From NBLH01 sp050296515 (lineage in GTDB: Bacteria; Bacteroidota; Bacteroidia; Bacteroidales; NBLH01), in NCBI GenBank assembly GCA_050296515.1, contig JBNKRJ010000026.1, forward strand, positions 4,121 to 68,120: a stretch of DNA of 64,000 bases, in the 5' to 3' direction. The translations under genes and the position numbers were made by a program. Positions 25,809 to 34,890 of this stretch are shown here, one piece after another. Every line of letters starts with the position of its first letter. The first letter of the stretch is position 1. The notes beneath the pieces were generated by a model, which saw only the letters and a program-made list of their open reading frames with translations, had not been told where the DNA came from and did no database searches.

Positions 25809-28361
25809 ATGGCTATGATAACATTTCACCTAAACGGAAAACAAATTGAATATAAAGGAGAGCCTGATCGGAACCTTTTAAATTACTTGCGTCTTGATCA
25901 GCATATTACTTCAGCTAAAGATGGTTGCTCAAGTCAGGCAGCATGTGGCGCCTGTACTGTTGAAATTGATGGAAAAGCAAAACTGGCCTGTACCACAAAA
26001 ATGAACAAACTGGAAGGCAGCCAGGTTCTAACGATGGAAGGTTTTCCTGAATATGTTAAAGATGTTATTGTAAAAGCATATGTTAATAAAGGTGCTGTAC
26101 AGTGCGGTTTTTGTACACCAGGCTTTATTGCAAGAACAAAAGTTTTATTGCAAACCAATCCAAAACCCTCTTTAGGGGAGGTGCAAAAGGCCCTGCGTCA
26201 GCATATTTGTAGATGCACAGGCTATAAAAAAATCGAAGATGCTATTTTGCACGCAGCAGAGGTGATAGATAAAAAAGAAACATTAGAAATCACCAAAACC
26301 TCTGGCAAAGTCGGGGTTGCACATCCAAAGTATCAGGCCTGTGAAACAGCCATTGGAAAACGGAACTTTGTTGATGATATATTCCTGGATGACATGCTGT
26401 ATGCTGCATTAAAATTTAGTGATCATCCTAGCGCAAAAGTACTAAAAATCAACACCAAAAAAGCAGAAAAACTTGAAGGAGTCCATAGGGTCTTCACGGC
26501 AAAAGATATTCCTGGTGAACACAAAGTTGGACTTATAATTCAGGACTGGGCAGTAATGGTGGACGAAGGAAAGAAAGTACGCTACATTGGCGATGTGATT
26601 GCCGGGGTAGTTGCCGATTCAGATGCTATGGCCAGAAAAGCAGTTGAATTAATTGAAGTTGATTACGATGTTTTTGAACCCATTACCGATGTTTTTGAAT
26701 CCATTGTTGGACAGCGAATTCATGAAGAACGACCAAATAATTTTGAAACCACCTGTTTTAAAATTGGCAATGCTGATCATGTAATTGACAATTCAGTATA
26801 CAGCTACTCGGGTAATTTTAGCACGCAACGAGTAGAACATGCCTTTTTGGAAAAGGAAGCTGCAGTTGCAAGACCCGACGGAAAAGGTGGAATTGAGCTT
26901 TTCAGTCAAAGTCAGGGTGTTTATGAAGACCAAAGGCAGGTAGCTATGATTTTAGGTTTGCCCGAAGAAAAGGTACGTGTTACATTAGTGCCAAATGGCG
27001 GTGGTTTTGGAGGTAAGGAAGATTTGAGTGTTCAGGGACAAACTTCACTTTTTGCTTATTTGATGAACAAGCCAGTGAAGCTTACACTTACCCGCGAAGA
27101 GTCCATCAGGCTGCATCCCAAAAGGCACCCGGTTTTTATGGATATTCAATTAGCTGCCGATAAAAACGGAAAACTGACAGCCTTAAAATTAAGAGCTGTT
27201 GGGGATACCGGAGCTTATGCTTCAGTAGGTGCAAAAGTGCTCGAACGGGTTGCCGGACATGCTGCAGGAGGGTATTTTATCCCTGTTATTGATATTGAAG
27301 CTAAAACAGTGTATACCAATAATATACCAAGTGGCGCTATGCGGGGTTTTGGTGCAAATCAGGTTGTCTTCGCATTGGAGAGTTGCATTGATGAGCTCTG
27401 CAAGCAAGGTGGATTTGATCGATGGAAATTCCGTTATGAGAATGCTTTGGTCGATGGTTTAAGTACTTCAACAGGCCAAAAAGTTTATGGAGTTGGAATA
27501 AGGGCTTGTTTAGATGCCTTAAAGGATGAATTTTATAAAAACAAATATGTTGGAATAGCCTGCGCTATTAAAAATTCAGGTGTTGGAAATGGCATGGTGG
27601 ACGAATCGAAAGTGAAAATTGAAATCGTCGCTGAAAATAAAGTTCGTTTGCATCATGGCTGGACTGAAATGGGGCAGGGGGTACACAACATGGCTTTGCA
27701 AACCCTTTGCGAAGAAACCGGAATGGATCCTGAAATTATTGAAGTTGTGGTAGATACTGAGGCTCAAATTAAAACAGGGATGACCACTTCATCCAGGGCT
27801 ACAGCTTTGGTTGGTTTGGCAATTATCAATGCATCAAAAACATTAAAAAAAGATCTTGAGAAAAAGTCACTGAAACAGCTTGTAGGGAAAACTTACAGTG
27901 GACAATTCACCTGTGACTGGACCAATAAACCCGGTGCCGAAGTGGATGAGCAAATTATTCATTATTCATATGGTTATGCGGCACAACTTTGCGTGTTGAA
28001 TGAAAGTGGTGATATTCAAAAGGTTGTAGCAGCACACGATGCTGGTAAAATTATGAATCCGATGCTTTTCGAAGGGCAAATTGAAGGCGCTATTCATATG
28101 GGACTTGGATATGCATTAACCGAAGAGTTACCTATGGAAAACGGGTTCCTTAAAAGTGATAAATACAGCAACTTAAAAATCTTGCGTGCTCATCAAACTC
28201 CTGAAATTGGGGTGGTTGGGGTCGAGGTAAAAGACCCCGTTGGCCCTTATGGGGCTAAAGGAATTGGCGAAATTGGATTAATTCCGACAGCAGCTGCAGT
28301 TGCCAATGCTTTTTGTGCTTTTGATGGAGAACGAAGAATGAGGTTACCTTTGAAAAGATAA
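25809..28361 (+). CDS. Fused 2Fe-2S/molybdenum hydroxylase, selenium-dependent XDH-like
   Basis: An 850-residue molybdenum hydroxylase. Residues 1-150 hold two 2Fe-2S domains: a plant-type ferredoxin set (C40, C46, C49, C61) and a helical set (AVQCGFC and HICRCTG). From about 165 on is the molybdopterin-binding large subunit (NGGGFGGKED, PSGAMRGFGANQ, and the active Glu in GAKGIGEIGL). The FAD domain of ordinary xanthine dehydrogenase is missing. This fused, FAD-less layout and length match what I recall of the selenium-dependent xanthine dehydrogenase family. It probably hydroxylates purines or N-heterocycles. No selenium or molybdenum accessory genes are nearby. Confidence 0.85.
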   Translation: MAMITFHLNGKQIEYKGEPDRNLLNYLRLDQHITSAKDGCSSQAACGACTVEIDGKAKLACTTKMNKLEGSQVLTMEGFPEYVKDVIVKAYVNKGAVQCGFCTPGFIARTKVLLQTNPKPSLGEVQKALRQHICRCTGYKKIEDAILHAAEVIDKKETLEITKTSGKVGVAHPKYQACETAIGKRNFVDDIFLDDMLYAALKFSDHPSAKVLKINTKKAEKLEGVHRVFTAKDIPGEHKVGLIIQDWAVMVDEGKKVRYIGDVIAGVVADSDAMARKAVELIEVDYDVFEPITDVFESIVGQRIHEERPNNFETTCFKIGNADHVIDNSVYSYSGNFSTQRVEHAFLEKEAAVARPDGKGGIELFSQSQGVYEDQRQVAMILGLPEEKVRVTLVPNGGGFGGKEDLSVQGQTSLFAYLMNKPVKLTLTREESIRLHPKRHPVFMDIQLAADKNGKLTALKLRAVGDTGAYASVGAKVLERVAGHAAGGYFIPVIDIEAKTVYTNNIPSGAMRGFGANQVVFALESCIDELCKQGGFDRWKFRYENALVDGLSTSTGQKVYGVGIRACLDALKDEFYKNKYVGIACAIKNSGVGNGMVDESKVKIEIVAENKVRLHHGWTEMGQGVHNMALQTLCEETGMDPEIIEVVVDTEAQIKTGMTTSSRATALVGLAIINASKTLKKDLEKKSLKQLVGKTYSGQFTCDWTNKPGAEVDEQIIHYSYGYAAQLCVLNESGDIQKVVAAHDAGKIMNPMLFEGQIEGAIHMGLGYALTEELPMENGFLKSDKYSNLKILRAHQTPEIGVVGVEVKDPVGPYGAKGIGEIGLIPTAAAVANAFCAFDGERRMRLPLKR

Positions 28362-28393
28362 TGCATTAATAGCAGATTGAATAAACTTCTATT

Positions 28394-29287
28394 ATGCTAA
28401 AATCTGTATGTAAGTATTTATTCTATTTGCTTTTCTTTTACCATTCTGCAATTTCAGTAAATTATACTAAGCCTGTCTAAGATTTTGTGAAATTTAGTGT
28501 AATACCTAATGGTTATCATCTAGCAGGAAATATGTTTTCTTAGTATGCTAAGTACCAGGAATTACATCAAAGCCTATTTTATTAGTTTGATAGCGGTTCA
28601 GTATTAAAAGTCATTTTGTTTAATTCAATCCCTTTTGATAATTCAACCCGGTTGGCAAAATATACTTCAGATAAATATTCAACCCCAATTATTTTTAAGG
28701 CTATTTATAACTTAAAGCCTAAAGTTGTAAATGCAAGTACTAGCAGAGTATTTTGTGCACTCGAACAAGCAAGTTTCCCATTTTCAACGTATTATAACTC
28801 TCCATTATATTTTTCTCTTAACAAGAGAGACGATAAAACTCATTATGCTTGTGTGACTGAGTTGCAACCTGGTTTTGGAGGAGTAGATGGGTTCAGTGCC
28901 CTGTCTCTTCCATTAACGAAAGGTTTAGAAAATGGACATACAGTAATAAATGTTATTAATTTTAACTGTTCTGGATCATTAAAAAGTGCTAAAACTACTA
29001 ATGATGCTAAAGATTCAGAAAAAATTACTAATATTGAAGAATCAAGTTTTAAACCTTTACTATTTCCAAACCCTACGAATGGAATATTAACAATTAGAGC
29101 AAATAGTAAAAACCCGTTACATTCTGTTTCTGTATTTAATTCCTTAGGAAAGAAAGTTTTAAATATTGATAATCTAAATGAAACTAGTAAGAAGATAGAT
29201 TTATCAGGTTTACCTGTTGGGTCTTATTTCATTAATATGGTTATTGGAAATAAAATATATGACGGACAAATTATATTGAGTAAATAA
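28394..29287 (+). pseudogene. T9SS cargo protein gene with three in-frame stops
   Basis: From ATG 28394 a signal peptide (YLFYLLFFYHSAISVN) is encoded, and the same frame runs 298 codons to the end with a C-terminal type IX sorting domain (LLFPNPTNGILTIRA, then VFNSLGKKV and LPVGSYFINMV). It is broken by TAA at 28478, TAG at 28541 and TAG at 28583, with no frameshift. So the gene decayed by point changes only. Translation from 28616 without a signal could still give a 223-residue piece, but it could not be exported. The mature domain is not recognised. Confidence 0.75.
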
Positions 29288-29296
29288 CATGTCGCC

Positions 29297-29329
29297 TAGA
29301 GAATATAGCCCCAAGAGCTATATTCTCTA
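29297..29329. terminator. Strong hairpin after the T9SS pseudogene
   Basis: TAGAGAATATAGC (29297-29309) and its perfect complement at 29317-29329 form a 13-bp stem with a 7-base loop. There is no T run, so it may act as a terminator with weak release or as an mRNA stabiliser. Confidence 0.5.
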
Positions 29330-29353
29330 AATTAATTCATCAATTAAGTGCAA

Positions 29354-29803
29354 ATGAAACAGTATATATTTCATATTTTAATACTTATTTCCATATCATT
29401 TTACACATGTAAAAAAGAACCAATTCAACCTGAAAATAAATTTAACTTTAAATATTCTTTTTTCAATAATGGTGATACTAGTTTAAAACGAGTTATTCTA
29501 AATTGTATTACTGTTTATCCGATTGAAAATACAACAAGCTTAATTACTCGTGGTAAATGGAGAGATACAGAGTGCTACGATAAAAATTATTTGTGGGATT
29601 TTGATTCTTTAATCATTGAAACAGATATGAAAGTTTATCCTTCTTGCTTTTTCAGGTATGACATTTCCTTGGAATTTTTAGATTCTGAAGGGAAAGGCTA
29701 TTTAAAAAATTTCTCAAGGATAGATACTATCCGCTCTAAAAATGATATAAATGTTAAATTTAGTTGGCCAGAAGATTCTTTATTGTTTGAAAAGATAAAT
29801 TAG
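29354..29803 (+). CDS. Small lipoprotein of unknown function
   Basis: A 149-residue predicted lipoprotein. The leader KQYIFHILILISISFYTC ends in a lipobox-like FYTC, followed by KKEP as is usual after Bacteroidota lipidated Cys. The mature part is beta-rich and ends in KFSWPEDSLLFEKIN. The family is unknown to me. The Met at 29354 gives a better leader than the in-frame ATG at 29348. The glycosyltransferase gene follows after 33 bases. Confidence 0.65.
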   Translation: MKQYIFHILILISISFYTCKKEPIQPENKFNFKYSFFNNGDTSLKRVILNCITVYPIENTTSLITRGKWRDTECYDKNYLWDFDSLIIETDMKVYPSCFFRYDISLEFLDSEGKGYLKNFSRIDTIRSKNDINVKFSWPEDSLLFEKIN

Positions 29804-29836
29804 AAGGAAACTGATAAAAGATTTTATTTACTAGTC

Positions 29837-31390
29837 ATGTTTGACACCTATTTCACAGATACCCAGGTTAATTTATTAATCATTTCTTCAATAGCATTTT
29901 TATTAAGTCTTTCTTTTTTCATAAACGGTAAAGAGAAACTTTCGCTTGGGTTATTGGCTATTACTGCCTTTTCAACTTTTTGCTTCGCAGCGTTATTAGA
30001 TCCTTTCTTAAATATGTGGGATGAAAGGTTTCATGCATTAGTGGCTAAGAACCTTATAAAGCATCCATTCAAACCAACATTATATGATGACCCGGTTGTT
30101 ACTATGGCATATGACTATTGGGATAGATACCACATATGGTTACATAAACAACCTTTGTTTTTATGGCAAATGGCTTTGAGCAGTAAAATATTTGGAGTTT
30201 CGGAATTTTCATTGAGGTTACCAAATATTATACTTGGTTCCACTCTGGTTTTGGTTACATATCGATCAGGAAAATTATTAGTTAATGAAAAGGTTGGCTT
30301 TACATCCAGTGTGCTTGTAATTAGTTCAATATATATTATGGAATTAATAGCAGGAAGACAGTCTCTTGATCATAATGATTTTACATTTCTGGCATATATA
30401 TCTTTGAGCATTTGGTCACTTATTGAGTATTATTATTCAAAGAATAAGAAATGGATTTATTTAATAGGTATTTTTTCAGGCATGGCTATACTTTGTAAGT
30501 GGTTGGTTGGGTTATTGGTATACTTTGGTTGGATTGTACTCAGGCTTCTTAATAAGAAAATCAAAATTTCTGAAAATAAAGATGTACTGGTATCACTAAT
30601 TACTACAACATTAATTGCACTCCCGTGGCAAATTTATACTTTTATTAAGTATCCTATAGAGACAAAATCAGCTTTTAAGTTTAACTTGTTGCATTTTAAT
30701 ACAATACTCGAAGGGCATGAAGGTTCATTTTGGTACCATTTAAACGTTTTCAATAATATTTATGGTGAAATTGCTTCATTCCTGGTAATTCCTGCGTTTT
30801 ATGCTTTGTATTTAAAAATCAGAGATAAAAAACTATTTTATTCTTTGTTAAGCATGGTGGTTATTGTTTATCTCTTTTTTTCACTGGCGAAAACTAAAAT
30901 GCCTTCTTTTACAATAGTGGTGGCCATGATTGTATTTATAGCATTTTCTTCTTTATTAAATTATATTTTGGAAAAATTCCAAACATTAAAAATGAATAAA
31001 CTGATTTCCAACCTCATCTTTGCAGTCTCTATTGTATTTATATTACTTGTTCGCTTTAATATAGAATTTTTACAAGAAAATCATACAACATGGAAAGAGG
31101 AAAATACTTATACTCGGATGATGACTCATTATAAAGAAGTATTTACAAATCTAAAGTTGCCAGGAAATTCTGTTTTATTTAATGTAAAAGGGCATCATTA
31201 TATCGAGGCTATGTTTTATACAGAATTTCCTGCTTATCGTTTCATACCTACTTTGGAACAATATGAAGAAATGAAGGTGAAAAACAGAACTCTTGTAATT
31301 TTTACTAATAATAGTATTGAACTTCCTGATTATTTATTAAACGATCCATCTGTGATTATAATTAATGAGGAAGTAAAAGGATATAATTAA
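29837..31390 (+). CDS. GT39/ArnT-like membrane glycosyltransferase
   Basis: A 517-residue integral membrane protein with about ten hydrophobic segments. Its start has the GT-C signature: an acidic DE in the first loop (NMWDERFHALVAKNLI) and the KQPLFLWQMALSSKIFGVSE segment shared with ArnT/PMT-type transferases, where KPPL(Y)FW is usual. A C-terminal periplasmic part follows from about residue 410. Such enzymes use lipid-linked sugars to modify lipid A, proteins or polymers. The substrate cannot be deduced. Confidence 0.85.
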   Translation: MFDTYFTDTQVNLLIISSIAFLLSLSFFINGKEKLSLGLLAITAFSTFCFAALLDPFLNMWDERFHALVAKNLIKHPFKPTLYDDPVVTMAYDYWDRYHIWLHKQPLFLWQMALSSKIFGVSEFSLRLPNIILGSTLVLVTYRSGKLLVNEKVGFTSSVLVISSIYIMELIAGRQSLDHNDFTFLAYISLSIWSLIEYYYSKNKKWIYLIGIFSGMAILCKWLVGLLVYFGWIVLRLLNKKIKISENKDVLVSLITTTLIALPWQIYTFIKYPIETKSAFKFNLLHFNTILEGHEGSFWYHLNVFNNIYGEIASFLVIPAFYALYLKIRDKKLFYSLLSMVVIVYLFFSLAKTKMPSFTIVVAMIVFIAFSSLLNYILEKFQTLKMNKLISNLIFAVSIVFILLVRFNIEFLQENHTTWKEENTYTRMMTHYKEVFTNLKLPGNSVLFNVKGHHYIEAMFYTEFPAYRFIPTLEQYEEMKVKNRTLVIFTNNSIELPDYLLNDPSVIIINEEVKGYN

Positions 31391-31984
31391 TGCTCTAAAT
31401 TACACCACAAAGTGTGATAAATTTTGAATAAGACATAATGTTTTTTTAGCAACATGTCTTCTCCAGCAGTAATTTTCATAATTTAGGTAGGCTTCAAGGA
31501 TAAAAGTTAGAAACGAATGTCTGGCAGGAAGATGATTAAAAGGCAATTATTTCTGATCTTCCTCTATCGCTTTACAGATTTATTCCTGTTGGCTTGTTTT
31601 TATTGCATTAACACACAAATAATATCCTTATTATCAATTAATTAAATGCAGTTTCATGCAAATTGTTGACTTAGCCATAACTTAATTTTGATCCCCTACG
31701 TTCCAAGGGAATTCAACCAATCAACCTGCAAAGTTAGCTTCGCTCGCAAACGCTGCAAAAGCTTCCCAAGGCATTCATACATGGATTACACGCTACAAAC
31801 AATTGAAAGAATGTCGTTGGGAAGGGGCTCCTGGAAAAGCTTTTGATTATTGCGATGGTTGCAGTCCGTTATTTATTACCCATGATTTTTCGTATTATAC
31901 TGATTATGTCTCTCATATAGTTGTTTTTCCACCTCTGAAATAGTTTCTGTCAATTGTAGGTTATATAGGACATTGCTTAATTTG
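31391..31984. other. Intergenic region with a startless open frame
   Basis: The first 300 bases show nothing coding. From 31692 to the TAG at 31941-31943 there is an 83-codon frame without an ATG, with normal amino-acid use and distinctly higher G+C than its surroundings (for example KLASLANAAKASQGIHTW, LKECRWEGAPGKAFDYC). It looks like the 3' remnant of a larger gene whose beginning is lost. I do not recognise it. The ATPase repeats begin 41 bases after its stop. Confidence 0.35.
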
Positions 31985-32080
31985 CCCCCTCTTTGTTACA
32001 AATATTACAAAAATCATCCCCCTCTTTGTTACAAATATTATAAAAATCATCCCCCTCTTTGTTACAAATTTGTATATTTG
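31985..32080. repeat. Three 33-bp tandem repeats before the AAA_14 ATPase gene
   Basis: The unit begins CCCCCTCTTTGTTACAAAT and recurs at 31985, 32018 and 32051; copies 1 and 2 differ at one base and copy 3 diverges after TACAAAT. Each contains the dyad TTTGT-T-ACAAA. Spacing is three helical turns, which suits a protein that binds on one face of DNA. A TATATTTG box (32073-32080), resembling a -7 element, ends 4 bases before the ATG at 32085. Confidence 0.7.
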
Positions 32081-32084
32081 TTTA

Positions 32085-33461
32085 ATGTTTAAAAGAGATG
32101 CAATTAAGAGTTTAAACCTCTGGAAAGAGAAAGGAAACAGAAAACCTCTCATATTGAGAGGGGCAAGACAAGTTGGTAAAACTACGCTAATAGATATTTT
32201 TTCGAAAAGTTTTGACCAATACCTGTATTTCAACCTTGATAAAAAGGAGGAAAAAAGTCTATTTGAAGAAAGTAACTCCTTTAATGAGCTCTTAACTTCA
32301 TTATTTCTTTATAAAAACATGTCAAGGACAAAGCCTAAAACCTTGATATTTATTGATGAAATTCAAAATTCATCGACAGCAATTTCTTTACTAAGGTATT
32401 TTTTTGAAGAGGCAAAGGATTTATATGTTATTGCGGCCGGTTCACTTTTAGAATCATTACTTGATAATAATTTCAGTTTCCCTGTAGGAAGGGTTGAGTA
32501 TTTATCGATAAGGCCTTGTAGCTTCTCTGAGTTTTTAGAAGCTGCAGGTGACACTGAAGCAAAAAAAGTATTGAATCAAATTCCTTTCCCTGAATATGCT
32601 CATACGATACTATTTAATAAGTTTAGAGAATTCTTACTAATCGGCGGAATGCCTGAAATAGTTGCAATCTATATCGAAAATAAGGATATCGTAATGCTCT
32701 CAAACATTTACGAAAGCTTATTGACTTCGTATTTGGATGACGTTGAGAAGTATTCGGGGAATCAGAATATGACTAACATAATTCGTCACACCATTCAACA
32801 TTCTTTTACATCCGCATCAGAAAGAATTAAATTTCAAAATTTTGGTCAATCTGATTATCGATCAAGGGAAGTAGGTGAAGCATTTCGATTGCTAGAAAAA
32901 ACACTGATATTACAATTAGTATATCCTATAACATCTACAAAACTACCTGCAATGCCAAATTTAAAAAAAGCACCAAAGTTGCAATTACTTGATACAGGTT
33001 TGGTCAACTACTTTGCAGGCCTACAAAATAAAATTTTTAATTCAAAACAAATAACAGATGTTTATGAAGGAAGGGTTGCAGAACACTATGTAGGACAAGA
33101 GCTTATGGCAATAAATCCCAGCCCGCTTTTCAAGTTGAATTTTTGGGTTAGAGAGAATAAGGATGCAAATGCTGAAGTTGATTTCGTTTTGATGATGGAT
33201 GGCTTATTAATTCCTATTGAAGTTAAATCTGGAGGAAGTGGGCGTTTGCGTTCCCTTCATCAGTTTATTGACAGAGCACCACATCCTTATGCTGTTAGAG
33301 TTTATTCCGGTAAATTAAGTGTTGATAATGAAAAAACAATCGCTGGTACAAAATATTTATTGTTAAACCTTCCTTTTTACTTATTAGGTAAACTAAAAGA
33401 GTATTTAAATTGGTTTATTGAAAATCATAAACTCCAAAACAATGGACAAACATCAACTTGA
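32085..33461 (+). CDS. AAA_14/DUF4143 ATPase
   Basis: A 458-residue predicted ATPase. The N-terminal AAA_14 domain has Walker A RGARQVGKTT (lysine at 32) and Walker B TLIFIDEIQN; the sensor region VIAAGSLLESLL follows. The C-terminal DUF4143 domain ends with AEVDFVLMMDGLLIPIEVK, which resembles the core of a PD-(D/E)xK nuclease. Proteins of this type are common, mobile and poorly understood; roles in plasmid or toxin-antitoxin biology have been suggested without general proof. The Met at 32085 is preferred over the TTG at 32070. It overlaps the sirtuin gene by 20 bases. Confidence 0.85.
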   Translation: MFKRDAIKSLNLWKEKGNRKPLILRGARQVGKTTLIDIFSKSFDQYLYFNLDKKEEKSLFEESNSFNELLTSLFLYKNMSRTKPKTLIFIDEIQNSSTAISLLRYFFEEAKDLYVIAAGSLLESLLDNNFSFPVGRVEYLSIRPCSFSEFLEAAGDTEAKKVLNQIPFPEYAHTILFNKFREFLLIGGMPEIVAIYIENKDIVMLSNIYESLLTSYLDDVEKYSGNQNMTNIIRHTIQHSFTSASERIKFQNFGQSDYRSREVGEAFRLLEKTLILQLVYPITSTKLPAMPNLKKAPKLQLLDTGLVNYFAGLQNKIFNSKQITDVYEGRVAEHYVGQELMAINPSPLFKLNFWVRENKDANAEVDFVLMMDGLLIPIEVKSGGSGRLRSLHQFIDRAPHPYAVRVYSGKLSVDNEKTIAGTKYLLLNLPFYLLGKLKEYLNWFIENHKLQNNGQTST

Positions 33462-34263
33462 AACAATAAAAACCTGGCTGCAAACTGCTGATGCAATGGT
33501 TATTAATACTGGAGCCGGAATGGGTGTTGATAGTGGCCTTGTTGACTATCGGGGTTCGGGTGGACAGTGGGGCAATGTAGAAAGCGAAACAGGTGAAAGT
33601 ATATTTGATATAATGAACCCTAAAAGCCTGACTGATAAGCCTGAATATATATGGAAGCTTTTTGCTCAACGAATCAGGGACTATGTTGAAACCGAACCTC
33701 ACCAGGGGTTTTATCTTCTAAAAAAATGGATCAATCAGTTTAAGCTTGATTATTTTGTTACCACTTCAAATGTTGATGGTCATTTTCAAAAGGCAGGTTT
33801 TGATGAATTAAAGATTCATGAATTGCATGGTTCTATGTCCTATTTTCAATGTGCAGTTCCTTGTGGAAAGGATATTTGGAAAATGGATTTTAATCTTCAA
33901 CAATTTGACAATGAGATCAATGCAGGTGTTTATCCAAAATGTCCTAATTGTAATGAAATGGCCAGGCCAAACATTTACATGTTTCGCGATAATACCTTTT
34001 TACCAGACAGGGATAATGAGCAAAAGCAACGATTTAACCAGTTTTTAGAAAAGCACAATGGCAAATCGATTGTTGTTTTTGAAATTGGTTCAGGACCTCA
34101 TGTCCAAAGTATCCGAAAAAATACCCGAATGTTAGGTTTAAAATACGATGCAAAAATCATTCGTATTAATCCAAAAGATGCTAAAATTAAAGAGCCACAT
34201 ATTGGAATTAAATTTGGCGCCTTAGATGCCTTATTACAGATTGAAGATTTCGTTCAGGAATAG
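33442..34263 (+). CDS. SIR2-family NAD-dependent protein
   Basis: Sirtuin fold protein of 273 residues. NAD-binding GAGMGVDSGLVDYRG, the TSNVDGHFQKAG motif and the catalytic HG (IHELHG) are present, as are two zinc Cys pairs (CAVPC and CPNC) and the late GSGPHVQSIR. Standard sirtuins read GAGxSxxSGIPDFR; here Met-Gly replace the Ala/Ser and DYRG replaces DFR. Deacylation is plausible but NADase or ADP-ribosyl activity cannot be excluded. The start lies inside the end of the ATPase gene, which suggests coupled translation. Confidence 0.85.
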   Translation: MDKHQLETIKTWLQTADAMVINTGAGMGVDSGLVDYRGSGGQWGNVESETGESIFDIMNPKSLTDKPEYIWKLFAQRIRDYVETEPHQGFYLLKKWINQFKLDYFVTTSNVDGHFQKAGFDELKIHELHGSMSYFQCAVPCGKDIWKMDFNLQQFDNEINAGVYPKCPNCNEMARPNIYMFRDNTFLPDRDNEQKQRFNQFLEKHNGKSIVVFEIGSGPHVQSIRKNTRMLGLKYDAKIIRINPKDAKIKEPHIGIKFGALDALLQIEDFVQE

Positions 34264-34275
34264 AGATTGCAAAAA

Positions 34276-34306
34276 TTGATGAAATAGTTACCTTTTTCTA
34301 CTTTTG
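34276..34306 (+). promoter_or_regulatory. Bacteroidota-type promoter of the sigma/anti-sigma pair
   Basis: TTG at 34276-34278 and TACTTTTG at 34299-34306 are 20 bases apart, a good match to the primary sigma consensus, 23 bases before the ATG at 34330. Confidence 0.6.
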
Positions 34307-34329
34307 CCATTAACCCTAAAAGAATAATA

Positions 34330-34890
34330 ATGACGGATCAACGGATCATTGATTTGGTTAAAAGTGGACGGCACTCAAGGGCACTCGATAAACTCTATAA
34401 AATTTATCCTGCCGTGCTGAAATACGTAAAGGAATCTGGTGGTAGTCTGGCAGATGCTGAGGATATTTTTCAGGATGCCATGGTCATTTTTATTGAAAAA
34501 GTGAGTCATCCAAACTTTGTTTTAACATCCACAATTTCGACCTATGTTTTTGGTATTTGCAAAAACCTCAGTCGGGAAAAACGCAGGATGCATCAGAAGG
34601 AGGTGATGAAAAGCTCAGAGGAGAAAGATGAAGAAACAAAAACAATTGATGATTTTTTGGAGGAAGAGAGAAGATACCTGGCTTTGGATAAGGTTTTGAT
34701 ACAAACAGGTGAAAAATGCCTTGAATTGTTAAAAATGTTCTATTACGACAGGGTTTCGATGAAAGTGATTGCTTCGCGATTAGGATTTAAAAGCGAAACT
34801 TCGGCCAAAACGCAAAAGTACAAGTGTCTTGAAAAAGCCCGTAACCTGACAGCCCAAGTACTAACCAACACCCAAAACGAAGCAAAATGA
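34330..34890 (+). CDS. ECF-type RNA polymerase sigma factor
   Basis: A 186-residue sigma-70 family protein. Region 2 is visible as DAEDIFQDAMVIFIEKV, and STISTYVFGICKNLSREKRR carries the 2.3-2.4 part. Region 4 (KCLELLKMFYYDRVSMKVIA, then LGFKSETSAKTQKYKCLEK) is a helix-turn-helix. A charged linker sits between them. The overlap of four bases (ATGA) with the next gene and that gene's single TM segment suggest a sigma/anti-sigma pair. The stimulus is unknown. Confidence 0.88.
   Translation: MTDQRIIDLVKSGRHSRALDKLYKIYPAVLKYVKESGGSLADAEDIFQDAMVIFIEKVSHPNFVLTSTISTYVFGICKNLSREKRRMHQKEVMKSSEEKDEETKTIDDFLEEERRYLALDKVLIQTGEKCLELLKMFYYDRVSMKVIASRLGFKSETSAKTQKYKCLEKARNLTAQVLTNTQNEAK

Noticed and set aside
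31961..32233. Minus-strand 90-codon frame with a repeated FVTKRGMIF peptide
   Set aside because: The repeat peptide arises because the 33-bp DNA repeat is a multiple of three; the frame also runs antisense through the ATPase gene.
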